From NCBI GenBank assembly GCA_001303585.1, contig LJTT01000009.1:27910-91909 (forward strand): DNA of 64,000 nt. The letters run 5' to 3'. Below are positions 29,530-37,751 of this stretch, piece after piece. The DNA comes from Betaproteobacteria bacterium SG8_41 (GTDB taxonomy: Bacteria > Pseudomonadota > Gammaproteobacteria > Burkholderiales > SG8-41). Position numbers and translations under genes: made by a program. How positions within the stretch are numbered: position 1 is the first letter of the stretch; each line of letters starts with the position of its first letter. Under the pieces are notes generated by a model, which was given only the letters and a program-made list of their open reading frames with translations, made no database searches and was not told the origin of the DNA.

Positions 29530-30254
29530 GGTCCAAGACACAAGGTACAAGGCGCAAGGGGCAGCGTTTCATCCGCTGGATCGGCTACGGCGTACTGCTC
29601 GTCCTTGCTGCATTCGTGCTGGTGCAGCTCTGGTTCGCGGCGCAGGTGTGGTACTGGGCCGGAAACAACCCGCAGAGCACGGCCTTCATGCGCGCCCGGA
29701 TTGCGGTCTTGCGCGAGGACGATCCAAGGGCGAGGCTGACCCACAGATGGGTTGCCTATCGCCGTATATCGGTGCACCTCAAGCGCGCCGTCGTGGCAGC
29801 GGAAGACGCCAAGTTCATGAGTCACAGCGGGTTCGACTGGGACCAGATTCGGAAGGCGGTAAAGCGCAACGTAAGGGAGGGCGAGATCGTGCGCGGCGCG
29901 TCGACTATCACCCAGCAGCTTGCGAAAAACCTGTTTCTTTCGGGCGAACGCACCTGGTGGCGCAAGGGACAGGAGGCCCTCATCACGATCATGCTGGAAA
30001 CACTGATGAGCAAGCGACGCATTCTGGAGATCTACCTCAACGTGATCGAGTGGGGTGACGGCGTGTTCGGCGCCGAGGCGGCCGCCCGTCACCACTTCGG
30101 GGAGTCGGCTGCCCGCCTCGACCCGGAGCAGGCGGCGAGACTGGCGGCCATGGTCCCGAGTCCGCGGCGCTACCTGCCCGGCAGCTATACGCCCTATCTC
30201 GCGCGCCGCACGGCCGTGATTCTTGCCCGGATGAATGCCGTGCGCGTGCCGTGA
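29526..30254 (+). CDS. mtgA: Monofunctional biosynthetic peptidoglycan transglycosylase
   Basis: MtgA polymerises lipid II glycan strands. The 242-residue protein has one N-terminal membrane anchor and the GT51 domain: AVVAAEDAKFMSHSGFDW with the catalytic Glu, RGASTITQQLAKNLFLS, and EIYLNVIEWGDGVFGAEAAA. The GTG start overlaps the aroE stop. The first codons (RSKTQGTRRKGQ) are encoded by four CAAG-ending heptads (29531-29558), so the cytoplasmic tail itself is repeat-derived. Confidence 0.94.
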   Translation: MRSKTQGTRRKGQRFIRWIGYGVLLVLAAFVLVQLWFAAQVWYWAGNNPQSTAFMRARIAVLREDDPRARLTHRWVAYRRISVHLKRAVVAAEDAKFMSHSGFDWDQIRKAVKRNVREGEIVRGASTITQQLAKNLFLSGERTWWRKGQEALITIMLETLMSKRRILEIYLNVIEWGDGVFGAEAAARHHFGESAARLDPEQAARLAAMVPSPRRYLPGSYTPYLARRTAVILARMNAVRVP

Positions 30255-30622
30255 TAGTGCCTGACGTTAGGGGCTCTAAGGCTGCGTGAGCCGCCCTGTC
30301 AGCTGCGCGACAGCTCGATTCGTTAGACCCGCGCGCTCCGGCTTCGCTCAAGGACACATCCAATGGAAAAAAGGCGGTTTCTCGCCAGGATCGGCGCGCT
30401 TGGCGCCGCGCCCTGGGCCGGCTGGTGACCGGGGCAAGGAAATGCTGATGGCCCCCTTGACCCGGCGACGCGCCGGGAATAATCTGCGATGCCCCAGGTT
30501 TTCAAATTACCGCGACGCGACGATCGCGGGCTCAAAACCATTTCGAGGAGATTAGGCCAGGGCACGCACGCTGCCGCGTGGTGTGCGCTGCGCGATTTCC
30601 CGCATTTGTGTAAGGAGTGGAC
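30255..30622. other. 368-base intergenic region before the Mo-hydroxylase/sox operon
   Basis: No conserved gene is visible. At 30363-30428 a 21-codon ORF reads MEKRRFLARIGALGAAPWAG(W), which looks like the start of a Tat signal peptide cut short by a TGA. It may be a remnant of an exported protein gene. A CTGTC...GACAG hairpin lies near 30296-30313. The operon's promoter should be here, but I could not fix its boxes. A Shine-Dalgarno AAGGAG (30612-30617) belongs to the next gene. Confidence 0.6.
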
Positions 30623-31072
30623 ATGATCAAGCTGACGGTCAACGGAAAAACATACGAGACGGATGCCGAACCCGACACGCCGCTGCTCTGGGTTATTCGC
30701 GAGCAGGTCGGACTGACCGGAACGAAATACGGATGCGGTATCGCGCAGTGTGGCTCGTGCACGGTACACATCGACGGTGCCGCCGTGCGCTCGTGCGCGA
30801 TCCCGGCCAGCGCAGCCGCCGGCAAGAAAATCACGACGATCGAGGGCCTCGCCTCGGGCGAGGTTCTGCACAAAGTTCAGCAGGCGTGGCTCGATCATGA
30901 CGTCCCGCAATGTGGCTATTGTCAGGCGGGCATGATCATGGCCGTCGCGGCGCTTCTGAAGGACAAGCCGAAGCCGACCGACGCCGACATCGACGCGACC
31001 ATCACCAATATTTGCCGCTGCGGCACATTCCAGCAGGTGCGCGAGGCGATCCACGCCGTCGCCAAGGCCTGA
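30623..31072 (+). CDS. (2Fe-2S)-binding small subunit of a xanthine-oxidase-family hydroxylase (IorA-like)
   Basis: The 149-residue protein has a plant-type ferredoxin cluster ([10 protein letters not shown] with Cys38, Cys43, Cys46, plus Cys58) and a second helical [2Fe-2S] domain ([16 protein letters not shown]). It passes electrons from the molybdenum subunit encoded next. There is no FAD subunit, which fits the two-subunit isoquinoline 1-oxidoreductase/aldehyde dehydrogenase type that gives electrons to cytochromes. ATG 30623 has AAGGAG five bases upstream. The gap to the large subunit is 10 bases. Confidence 0.93.
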   Translation: MIKLTVNGKTYETDAEPDTPLLWVIREQVGLTGTKYGCGIAQCGSCTVHIDGAAVRSCAIPASAAAGKKITTIEGLASGEVLHKVQQAWLDHDVPQCGYCQAGMIMAVAALLKDKPKPTDADIDATITNICRCGTFQQVREAIHAVAKA

Positions 31073-31082
31073 GGGAGGATCC

Positions 31083-33269
31083 ATGACAACCATGCCGAAA
31101 ATGAATCGTCGTACCTTTATCATCAGCACCGCGGCCATCGGCGGCGGCCTTGCGCTTGGATTGCGGCTTCCGTTCGGCCCCGGGGTCGTGCGCGCTGCAG
31201 ACGGCTCGCCCGAAGTCAACGCCTGGGTCGTGATCCGGCCTGACGACACCGTCGTCATACGGGTCGCGCGCTCCGAGATGGGGCAGGGCACGATTACTGG
31301 CCTCGCGCAGCTCGTCACCGAAGAGCTCGAGTGCGACTGGTCGAAGGTAACGACCGAATACCCGACCCCGGGCCAGAGCGTCGCGCGCAAGCGTGTATGG
31401 GGTCCCTTCTCGACCGGGGGCAGCCGCGGCATTCGCACTTCGCACGACTACGTCCGCCAGGGCGGCGCCACGGCACGTCTGATGCTGATTCAGGCCGCGG
31501 CAAACGAATGGAACGTCCCCGCGTCCGAGTGCAGCGCATCGAACAGCGTTATCACGCACGGGCCGTCGGGTCGCACCACCACCTATGGCAAGGTGGCGGA
31601 GGCGGCCGCCCGCCTCACCCCGCCGAAGGACGTGAAGCTGAAAGACCCGAAGGACTGGAAGATTGCGGGAAAGCCGGTGAAGCGGCTTGACACCCTGGAC
31701 AAGCTGACCGGCAAGCAGGTCTTCGGTTTCGACCTGAAGCTGCCCGGCATGCTCAATGCGGCGATCAAGGAGTGCCCGGTCTTCGGAGGCAAGGTGAAGA
31801 GCTTTGATGCCGCCAAGGTGTCCGGCATGAAAGGCGTGAAAAAGGTGGTTCAGGTCGGCGATACCGCGGTGGCGGTGGTGGCCGACACCTGGTGGCGCGC
31901 CAAAACGGCGCTCGATGCGCTTCCAGTGGTATGGGACGAGGGCCCGAACGCCAAGGTGTCGAGCGCAACCATTGCGGACGTGCTGAGAGCCGGGCTCGAT
32001 GCGGAGCAGGCATTCGTCGGCAACCGCAGTGGCGACGCCAGGGCCGCGCTCTCTGCCGCCGCGAAGAAGGTCGAGGCGGTCTACTCCTATCCGTTCCAGA
32101 ACCACGCGTGCATGGAGCCGATGAATGCGACGGCGCGCTACACTCCGGACAAGTGCGAGGTCTGGGTGCCGACGCAGGATGGCGAAGGATCGTTCGCCGC
32201 GGTTCTCCGGGCATCCGGCCTGCCGGCCGAGAAGTGCGAGGTCTACAAGATCAACCTGGGCGGCGGCTTTGGCCGGCGTGGCGCGTTCCAGGATTACGTG
32301 ACGCAGGCGGTGCAAATCGCGAAGCAGCTTCCGGGCACGCCGGTCAAGCTGCTCTGGTCGCGCGAGGAGGACATGGCGCAGGGCCGGTATCACCCGGTGA
32401 TGCAGTGCAAGCTCACCGGTGGGCTCGATGCCGACAACAATCTGTCCGGGTTGCACATGCGGCTCTCCGGCCAATCGATCCTGGCCAGCGTGCGCCCCCA
32501 TATCCTGGAGAAACAGAAAGGGCGCGATCCGGCAACATTTCAGGGCGTGGCCGACAGCGGCGAGCACGCATTCGGCTACACCATCCCGAACCTGCTGGTC
32601 GATCACGCGATGCGCAACACGCACGTGCCGCCGGGTTTCTGGCGCGGTGTCAACATCAACCAGAACTGCATCTTCCTGGAATGTTTCATGGATGAGCTGG
32701 CGCACGCGGCCGGGCAGGACGCCCTCGAGTTCCGGCGCAAGCTGCTGGGAAAGCACCCGAGAAACCTGGCCGTGCTGAATGCCGTGGCAGAGCGGGCCGG
32801 CTGGGGCCGGCCCGCACCCGAGGGCATCCACCGCGGCCTTGCGCACATGAAGGCGTTCAACAGCTACGTGGCGGCGTGCGTAGAGATTTCCGTGAGCGGC
32901 GGAAACAAGGTAAAGATACATCGCATCGTGTGCGCGACTGATACGAGCTACGCGGTCAATCCCGCCCAGATCGAGCGCCAGATCGCGGGATCCTTTGTGT
33001 ACGGGCTGTCCGCCCTGTTCTTCCAGGAATGCACGGTCAAGAACGGGCGCATCGAGCAAACAAACTTCGATAGTTACAACTCGATGCGCATCGCACAGAT
33101 GCCCAAGGTCGAGTCGATCATCATGCCGTCCGGAGGCGCCGTGTGGGGCGGGGTCGGTGAGCCGACGATCTGCGTCGCCGCGCCGGCGGTGATCAATGCC
33201 TTCTTCCGCGCGACGGGCAAGCGGATTCGCTCGTTCCCGCTCAAGAACCACGACATCGAGCTGGTGTAA
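31083..33269 (+). CDS. Molybdopterin-binding large subunit, isoquinoline 1-oxidoreductase beta-like
   Basis: The 728-residue protein starts with a Tat signal (NRRTFIISTAAIGGGLALG), so the folded Mo enzyme is exported together with its small partner. Mo-cofactor motifs include GQGTITGLAQLVTEEL, GGGFGRRGAFQDYV, PPGFWRGVNINQN, and GVGEPTICVAAP with the catalytic Glu near the C-terminus. Substrate cannot be fixed: relatives hydroxylate N-heterocycles or oxidise aldehydes. It is contiguous with soxXYZA (4-base gap), which is unusual. Confidence 0.92.
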   Translation: MTTMPKMNRRTFIISTAAIGGGLALGLRLPFGPGVVRAADGSPEVNAWVVIRPDDTVVIRVARSEMGQGTITGLAQLVTEELECDWSKVTTEYPTPGQSVARKRVWGPFSTGGSRGIRTSHDYVRQGGATARLMLIQAAANEWNVPASECSASNSVITHGPSGRTTTYGKVAEAAARLTPPKDVKLKDPKDWKIAGKPVKRLDTLDKLTGKQVFGFDLKLPGMLNAAIKECPVFGGKVKSFDAAKVSGMKGVKKVVQVGDTAVAVVADTWWRAKTALDALPVVWDEGPNAKVSSATIADVLRAGLDAEQAFVGNRSGDARAALSAAAKKVEAVYSYPFQNHACMEPMNATARYTPDKCEVWVPTQDGEGSFAAVLRASGLPAEKCEVYKINLGGGFGRRGAFQDYVTQAVQIAKQLPGTPVKLLWSREEDMAQGRYHPVMQCKLTGGLDADNNLSGLHMRLSGQSILASVRPHILEKQKGRDPATFQGVADSGEHAFGYTIPNLLVDHAMRNTHVPPGFWRGVNINQNCIFLECFMDELAHAAGQDALEFRRKLLGKHPRNLAVLNAVAERAGWGRPAPEGIHRGLAHMKAFNSYVAACVEISVSGGNKVKIHRIVCATDTSYAVNPAQIERQIAGSFVYGLSALFFQECTVKNGRIEQTNFDSYNSMRIAQMPKVESIIMPSGGAVWGGVGEPTICVAAPAVINAFFRATGKRIRSFPLKNHDIELV

Positions 33270-33273
33270 GCGG

Positions 33274-33747
33274 TTGGCGGGACTGCGCGCGATCCTGAGT
33301 GCAGCACTGGCCGCTAGCCTCGCCGGGGCGATGCCGGGTTTGGCTGAGGGAGGAGCGGGCTCGCCCGCGTACGGGATCGTCAAGGACGCGATTCCGGTGT
33401 CGCTCACGGGGGCTGCGGGCAATGCGGCGCGCGGGCGCATGCTGGTCCTTGATCGTCGTGTTGGGCTGTGCCTGCTTTGCCACAGCGGGCCGTTTCCGGA
33501 AGAGCGCTTTCAAGGCACGATCGGGCCTGACTTGAGCGGAATCGGCGCGCGGTTGTCGGAAGGCCAGATCCGGTTGAGAATCGTCGAGCCGGCCCGGATT
33601 AATACGGCGACAATCATGCCGGCGTATTTCCGGACCGAAGGGCTGACACGGGTCGCGGCCGCTTTTCGCGGCAAACCGATCTTGAGCGCGCAGCAAATCG
33701 AGGACATTGTTGCCTTCCTCACCGGGTTGCGGGACGAAAGCCGATGA
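33274..33747 (+). CDS. soxX: SoxX, monohaem cytochrome c of the Sox system
   Basis: From a TTG at 33274 the product has 157 residues with a signal peptide (LRAILSAALAASLAGAMPGLAEG). It binds one haem at CLLCH (Cys66, Cys69, His70), followed by GPDLSGIGARLSEGQIRLRI and a distal Met in IMPAYF, the SoxX pattern. With SoxA it would attach sulfur substrates to the SoxY carrier. The start lies 4 bases after the Mo-hydroxylase stop; TTG is the only start that keeps the signal peptide. Its stop overlaps the soxY ATG. Confidence 0.88.
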   Translation: MAGLRAILSAALAASLAGAMPGLAEGGAGSPAYGIVKDAIPVSLTGAAGNAARGRMLVLDRRVGLCLLCHSGPFPEERFQGTIGPDLSGIGARLSEGQIRLRIVEPARINTATIMPAYFRTEGLTRVAAAFRGKPILSAQQIEDIVAFLTGLRDESR

Positions 33748-34205
33748 CGTCGCGCCGTGATTTTCTTGTTGCCGCCGGCAGCCTTGCGGGCGGCGTCGCC
33801 CTCGCATCCGCTGCGGGCGCTGCGCGCGCAACGCCCGCAGCGATGCAGGAGGCGATCCGCAAAGTGGTGGGCGAAGCGCAAATCCGCCGCGGCCGTGTAA
33901 GGCTCGAAATCCCGCCACTCGTCGACAACGGGAATGCCGTGCCGCTTACGGTTTCGGTCGAGAGCCCGATGACGCAGGTGGATCACGTCAAGGCGATCCA
34001 TGTTTTCGCGGAAAAGAACCCGTTGCCAAACGTGCTGAGTGCCTATTTCAACGCTCGCGCCGGGCGCGCCCGTGTTGTGACCCGCATTCGCCTGGCTGAC
34101 TCGCAGACCGTGACCGCCATCGCCGAGCTCTCCGATGGATCATTCTGGACGGACACGGTGGACGTCGTGGTCACGCTCTCCGCCTGCCTTGAGGAGTTCG
34201 TCTGA
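33744..34205 (+). CDS. soxY: SoxY sulfur carrier, non-canonical C-terminus
   Basis: The 153-residue protein has a Tat signal (SRRDFLVAAGSLAGGVALA) and the SoxY fold (LEIPPLVDNGNAVPLTVSVESPM, quoted in part). Canonical SoxY ends in GGCGG, whose Cys carries the sulfur chain. This protein ends in LSACLEEFV. Its only cysteine is Cys148, five residues from the end, and the flanking glycines are absent. It may load sulfur differently or belong to a paralogous SoxYZ subfamily. The soxZ ATG follows its stop with no gap. Confidence 0.85.
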   Translation: MTSRRDFLVAAGSLAGGVALASAAGAARATPAAMQEAIRKVVGEAQIRRGRVRLEIPPLVDNGNAVPLTVSVESPMTQVDHVKAIHVFAEKNPLPNVLSAYFNARAGRARVVTRIRLADSQTVTAIAELSDGSFWTDTVDVVVTLSACLEEFV

Positions 34206-34526
34206 ATGGCGCGTGCAGTGGTGAAATTGCCGTCGACCGTGAAGCGCGGTGAAATCGTCGAGATCAGGACGCTGGTCCAGCATGCGATGGAAACCGGGTT
34301 TCGCCGCACCCAGCTCGGCGAGGTGATTCCCAGGAACATCATCAGGACTTTCGTGTGCGCCTACAACGGCAAGGAAATTTTTCGTGCGGGGTTACATCCT
34401 GCCATTGCCGCCAACCCGTTGCTTGCGTTCACCACGGTGGCGACTGAAAGCGGCACCATTACTTTTACGTGGACCGGCGACAACGGTTTTTCCGTGACCG
34501 AGTCGGCCACGATCACGGTCGAGTGA
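34206..34526 (+). CDS. soxZ: SoxZ, partner of the SoxY carrier
   Basis: A 106-residue Ig-like beta-sandwich protein with no signal peptide; SoxZ is normally co-exported with Tat-targeted SoxY. Recognisable segments are VKRGEIVEIRTLVQHAMETG, IRTFVCAYNGKEIF and the C-terminal ITFTWTGDNG. Directly after soxY, and its stop overlaps the soxA GTG. Confidence 0.92.
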   Translation: MARAVVKLPSTVKRGEIVEIRTLVQHAMETGFRRTQLGEVIPRNIIRTFVCAYNGKEIFRAGLHPAIAANPLLAFTTVATESGTITFTWTGDNGFSVTESATITVE

Positions 34527-35308
34527 GCGCTGGCAGCAGGGCGCGCGCGGTCGCCTGGATCTTTTTCGCGGCGACGCAAACAGTCGCCGGCGCCGAGATC
34601 CCTCTTGAGGAGCGCCGGTCGGGCTACGAATTCATGAGCCGCGACACGCGTGCGATGCAGGACGACGACGCCACCAATCCGGGTGTGTTCTGGGTGCTGG
34701 ATGGCGAGGCGCTGTGGAATCGCAAGGCGGGCGCTGCCGGTACCGCGTGCGCTGACTGTCACGGTAATGCCCGCGTGAGCATGAAGGGTGTTGCGGCGCG
34801 ATATCCGGCATGGGACGCAGCGCGCCGACGGCCCGTCAATCTCGAACAGCGCATCAACATGTGTCGAACCGAGCGGCAGAAGGCCGCGCCGCTCGAGCAC
34901 GAGAACAGGGATTTGCTCGCGCTTACCGCCTACGTAGCGCACCAGTCGCGTGGCATGCCCATAACGATAGCGCCGGATAAGCGCACGGAACCGTTCTTGA
35001 ATGCTGGCCGCGCGACTTTCATGCGCCGTCAGGGGCAGTTGAACCTTGCCTGTGCGCAGTGCCACGACGAACGATGGGGCAAGAAGCTGGCCGGAACTAC
35101 CATCCCCCAGGGCCACCCGACCGGCTATCCTCTCTACCGGCTTGAGTGGCAGAGCCTCGGTTCCCTCCAGCGCCGGCTGCGCAACTGCATGATCGGCATC
35201 CGTGCGGAGCCTTATCCATACGGTGCCATGGAATTCGTCGAACTTGAGCTCTATCTGATGTGGCGAGCGCGGGGAATGAAGCTCGAGACGCCGGCTGTGC
35301 GGCCGTGA
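34523..35308 (+). CDS. soxA: SoxA, dihaem cytochrome c of the Sox system
   Basis: The 261-residue protein starts at a GTG overlapping the soxZ stop and has a short signal sequence. Two haem sites are present: CADCH (Cys76-His80) and CAQCH (Cys177-His181). Cys222 in LRNCMIGI is the expected active-site cysteine haem ligand. INMCRTER is typical of SoxA. With SoxX it forms the haem enzyme that conjugates thiosulfate to SoxY. No soxB or soxCD follows in this window. Confidence 0.92.
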   Translation: MSAGSRARAVAWIFFAATQTVAGAEIPLEERRSGYEFMSRDTRAMQDDDATNPGVFWVLDGEALWNRKAGAAGTACADCHGNARVSMKGVAARYPAWDAARRRPVNLEQRINMCRTERQKAAPLEHENRDLLALTAYVAHQSRGMPITIAPDKRTEPFLNAGRATFMRRQGQLNLACAQCHDERWGKKLAGTTIPQGHPTGYPLYRLEWQSLGSLQRRLRNCMIGIRAEPYPYGAMEFVELELYLMWRARGMKLETPAVRP

Positions 35309-35444
35309 CCGCGACAGACGGGGTCTGTCTGAGGCTTTCCCTTCGCGAAACCTTTCTTGAGACCGTGGCCCTGGCTGCAAATGGGGCCGTAGTCGCGCTT
35401 CGTCCCGGGTCACGGTAGCCGGGTGCACTCCCGTTAAGGTGCGA

Positions 35445-37097
35445 TCAGGAGTCGGGTGCGGAATCGGGTCTGCCCTTCAGCCACGTGACCCGCACGCGAT
35501 CGTAGTCCTCGCCCCGCTCGAGCAATTCCTCGAGGCGCACATAGGGCGGGGGATCGCCCATCATGACCTCGTAGATGACGCCGGGGTTGAAGGTTTCCCG
35601 TTTCAACACGATCTCGTGTGCGGTGCTCGAGACCGCATTCTCGTTGAGAATCAGCGCGTTCACGAACGTGAATTCGAACGAGCCGGAGGAGGTCTGCCAG
35701 TTTTCGGCCTTCTCGGCCCCTTCGCCGATTCCCTTGAAATAGACGGACAGCGGCTTCTTGGAGACGATCTCGATCTCCGCGTGCACTCGGTCCTGTTCGT
35801 CACGCTGCATGCGGCGGACGACCCCGAGCCACCACGATTTCATGCCGGGTGCGACGATCGCGCAGAGCACGCCGATTCTTGCCCAGACCTCGTGCTGGCG
35901 GGGAACGTCTGCCCCGATGCTCCAGGCGCTCGCGTCCCGCTCCCGCCACTCATCGACTTGCGCCGTGATTTCGTGAGCCTGCAGCGCGATGCCGGTGCGC
36001 TGCTTGACGCGCATGCGCATGTCCTCGTTCATCTCGGCCATGGCGCTCAGCTCGACGCGCGTGACGAGTTCGGAGGCTGCCGGGAATCCGTGCGCGATTT
36101 TTACATTGGCATCAATCTTGACGCGCGGTCCCTGCGCTTCGGTGTGGCCTTCGGTCCAATAGCGAAGCAGGCGCTTGAGCACGACCAGCTTCTCGTGGAC
36201 GGAGAAGTCGTCGCCAAACCGCTTCTCGGCCTCCTTCGGGTTCGCGACGTGGCGGTCGATCGTCTCCTGCATTTCTTCGCCAGACCGGCCGGCGCCGAAA
36301 TAGCGCAGCGTTGGGCTCTCCTTTGTATCGGCCGTGCGGCGCCATGGCCGGCCCGGGTGCGCGAGATCGAAACAGAACGGACAGCCTTGCTCCGCTGTTG
36401 CCTCGAGAGCGAAGCCGGGCGCCAGCCGTGCGACGACGCGCGCCGAGAGTTCGAGTTCGAGCAGTGTCTCGGCTTCCGGTGCGACGACGTCCATCATGAG
36501 CAACCGCAGAAACTCCTGGCGCACGTTGGTCGGCAGCGGCTCGGTCGGGTACGCCTTGACGACTTGCGCGACGCAGTGCTCCTTCTCGGCCTCGGCGTAC
36601 AGCGCCGCGAGCTCCCCCCAGATGCGCGGCTTGATCGGGAGGTAGCGCATTTGCAGCATCCTGCCTTCGGCGGTGAGCGCGCGGAGCGCGCGGGCCATGA
36701 GCAGATGGCGTTCGGGGTGAGGCGGCGCGCCCGGCTTCCCTGCCTGGGCGATCTCCTGCAGGCACAACCGGTAGGCAGCGGAGACGTTCTTCCAGAAATC
36801 GGTCAGGCCTTGCCAGAGGGTGCGTCCCTCGAACTCCTTGAGCTTGGTATCGCGCAAGAAAATATTGAGGGCGGCGGCTGCCCGCGGCTGGCCCGCCTCG
36901 TCGACCAGCTTCAGCACGCCGATACGATCCTCGAGCGCGAAATCCGGCGTTGCGGTGATCGTTTCGAGGTAAGAGGAGATTTCTTCGAGAGCCTTGCGGT
37001 CGTCTTCCGACACGTAGTCCAGGAGTCTTTTCGCCTCCTCGACGTTGTACATCGGATGGTCGGCTCTCTTGCCGAGACTGCTTAACCACTGAAGCAT
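35445..37097 (-). CDS. Large hypothetical cytoplasmic protein
   Basis: I cannot name the family with confidence. From the ATG at 37097 (AGGGAAAG upstream) the product has 550 residues, no signal peptide and no membrane segment. The first half is alpha-helical (EEAKRLLDYVSEDDRKALEEI). A CPFC pair sits near the middle. The last 200 residues are strand-rich, with RVELSAMAEMNEDMRMRVKQ and VWARIGVLCAIVAPGMKSWW, loosely recalling a PilZ-type barrel in betaproteobacterial proteins. It stands between the sox run and a DUF302 gene. Confidence 0.7.
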   Translation of the reverse strand: MLQWLSSLGKRADHPMYNVEEAKRLLDYVSEDDRKALEEISSYLETITATPDFALEDRIGVLKLVDEAGQPRAAAALNIFLRDTKLKEFEGRTLWQGLTDFWKNVSAAYRLCLQEIAQAGKPGAPPHPERHLLMARALRALTAEGRMLQMRYLPIKPRIWGELAALYAEAEKEHCVAQVVKAYPTEPLPTNVRQEFLRLLMMDVVAPEAETLLELELSARVVARLAPGFALEATAEQGCPFCFDLAHPGRPWRRTADTKESPTLRYFGAGRSGEEMQETIDRHVANPKEAEKRFGDDFSVHEKLVVLKRLLRYWTEGHTEAQGPRVKIDANVKIAHGFPAASELVTRVELSAMAEMNEDMRMRVKQRTGIALQAHEITAQVDEWRERDASAWSIGADVPRQHEVWARIGVLCAIVAPGMKSWWLGVVRRMQRDEQDRVHAEIEIVSKKPLSVYFKGIGEGAEKAENWQTSSGSFEFTFVNALILNENAVSSTAHEIVLKRETFNPGVIYEVMMGDPPPYVRLEELLERGEDYDRVRVTWLKGRPDSAPDS

Positions 37098-37229
37098 GGC
37101 TAGCTTTCCCTGTGGAGTGCTGCCCACGGCGGGCCGCCGCGGCGTCCCTGAAGCATGGTACACCGCGACGGGGCCCCCATGTGAGGGGGCTATATCACGA
37201 GCGCAGCTGCCATTGCATATTTTTGTGAA

Positions 37230-37685
37230 CTATTCCACTGCCTTGGCCGCCATCGCCGCGAGCGCTTTGCCCATACCAGCGAGAGGTTTGTCGACGCCCT
37301 CGATGCCGTGGCGTGCCTTGAGCCATGCCGGCGAGTTGTAGGACAGCCAGACTTTGCCGCTGGCATCCTCCCAGGCAAGGGCCTTGAGCGGCAGGTCGAT
37401 CCCCGCCGTCGGCGCTGCCGCCATGATCGGGGTCCCGCCTTTGGGGTTGCCGAAGACGAGCAGCTGCGTTGGCCGCAGCTTGAGCCCTGCCTTGGCCGCA
37501 GCGCCAGCGTGGTTGACGCGCGCGACGATGGTGAAACCGCGCTCCTTGGCCGCGGCCGCAAATCGATCCATGGTGTCCTGCACCGAATGCTTGCTGGCGG
37601 TGGTCACGATACCGTTATCGGCGGCTTGGGCCACAGCCGGTGCGCAAAAGATCAGTAACGCAAATGCAAGGGAGCGTCTTTTCAT
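37230..37685 (-). CDS. DUF302 domain protein, exported
   Basis: The 151-residue product starts at an ATG with AAAGGACG upstream and has a signal peptide (RRSLAFALLIFCAPAVAQAADNG). The DUF302 domain includes SVQDTMDRFAAAAKERGFTI, LLVFGNPKGGTPIMAAAPT and LPLKALAWEDASGKVWLSYN (full family signature). The family binds small ligands in a beta-alpha sandwich but has no assigned function. It is probably periplasmic. The upstream ORF extension of 20 codons is not supported. Confidence 0.88.
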   Translation of the reverse strand: MKRRSLAFALLIFCAPAVAQAADNGIVTTASKHSVQDTMDRFAAAAKERGFTIVARVNHAGAAAKAGLKLRPTQLLVFGNPKGGTPIMAAAPTAGIDLPLKALAWEDASGKVWLSYNSPAWLKARHGIEGVDKPLAGMGKALAAMAAKAVE

Positions 37686-37751
37686 AAATCGTCCTTTGAA
37701 AAAAATAGCATCTTCCTGCCACGCCGTGCTGAATCCGTCCCCCAAAGCCCC

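Noticed and set aside
31002..33440. 812-codon open frame antisense to the Mo-hydroxylase large subunit
   Set aside because: Composition is Arg/His/Val-rich with no family signature; the plus-strand gene has all its motifs.
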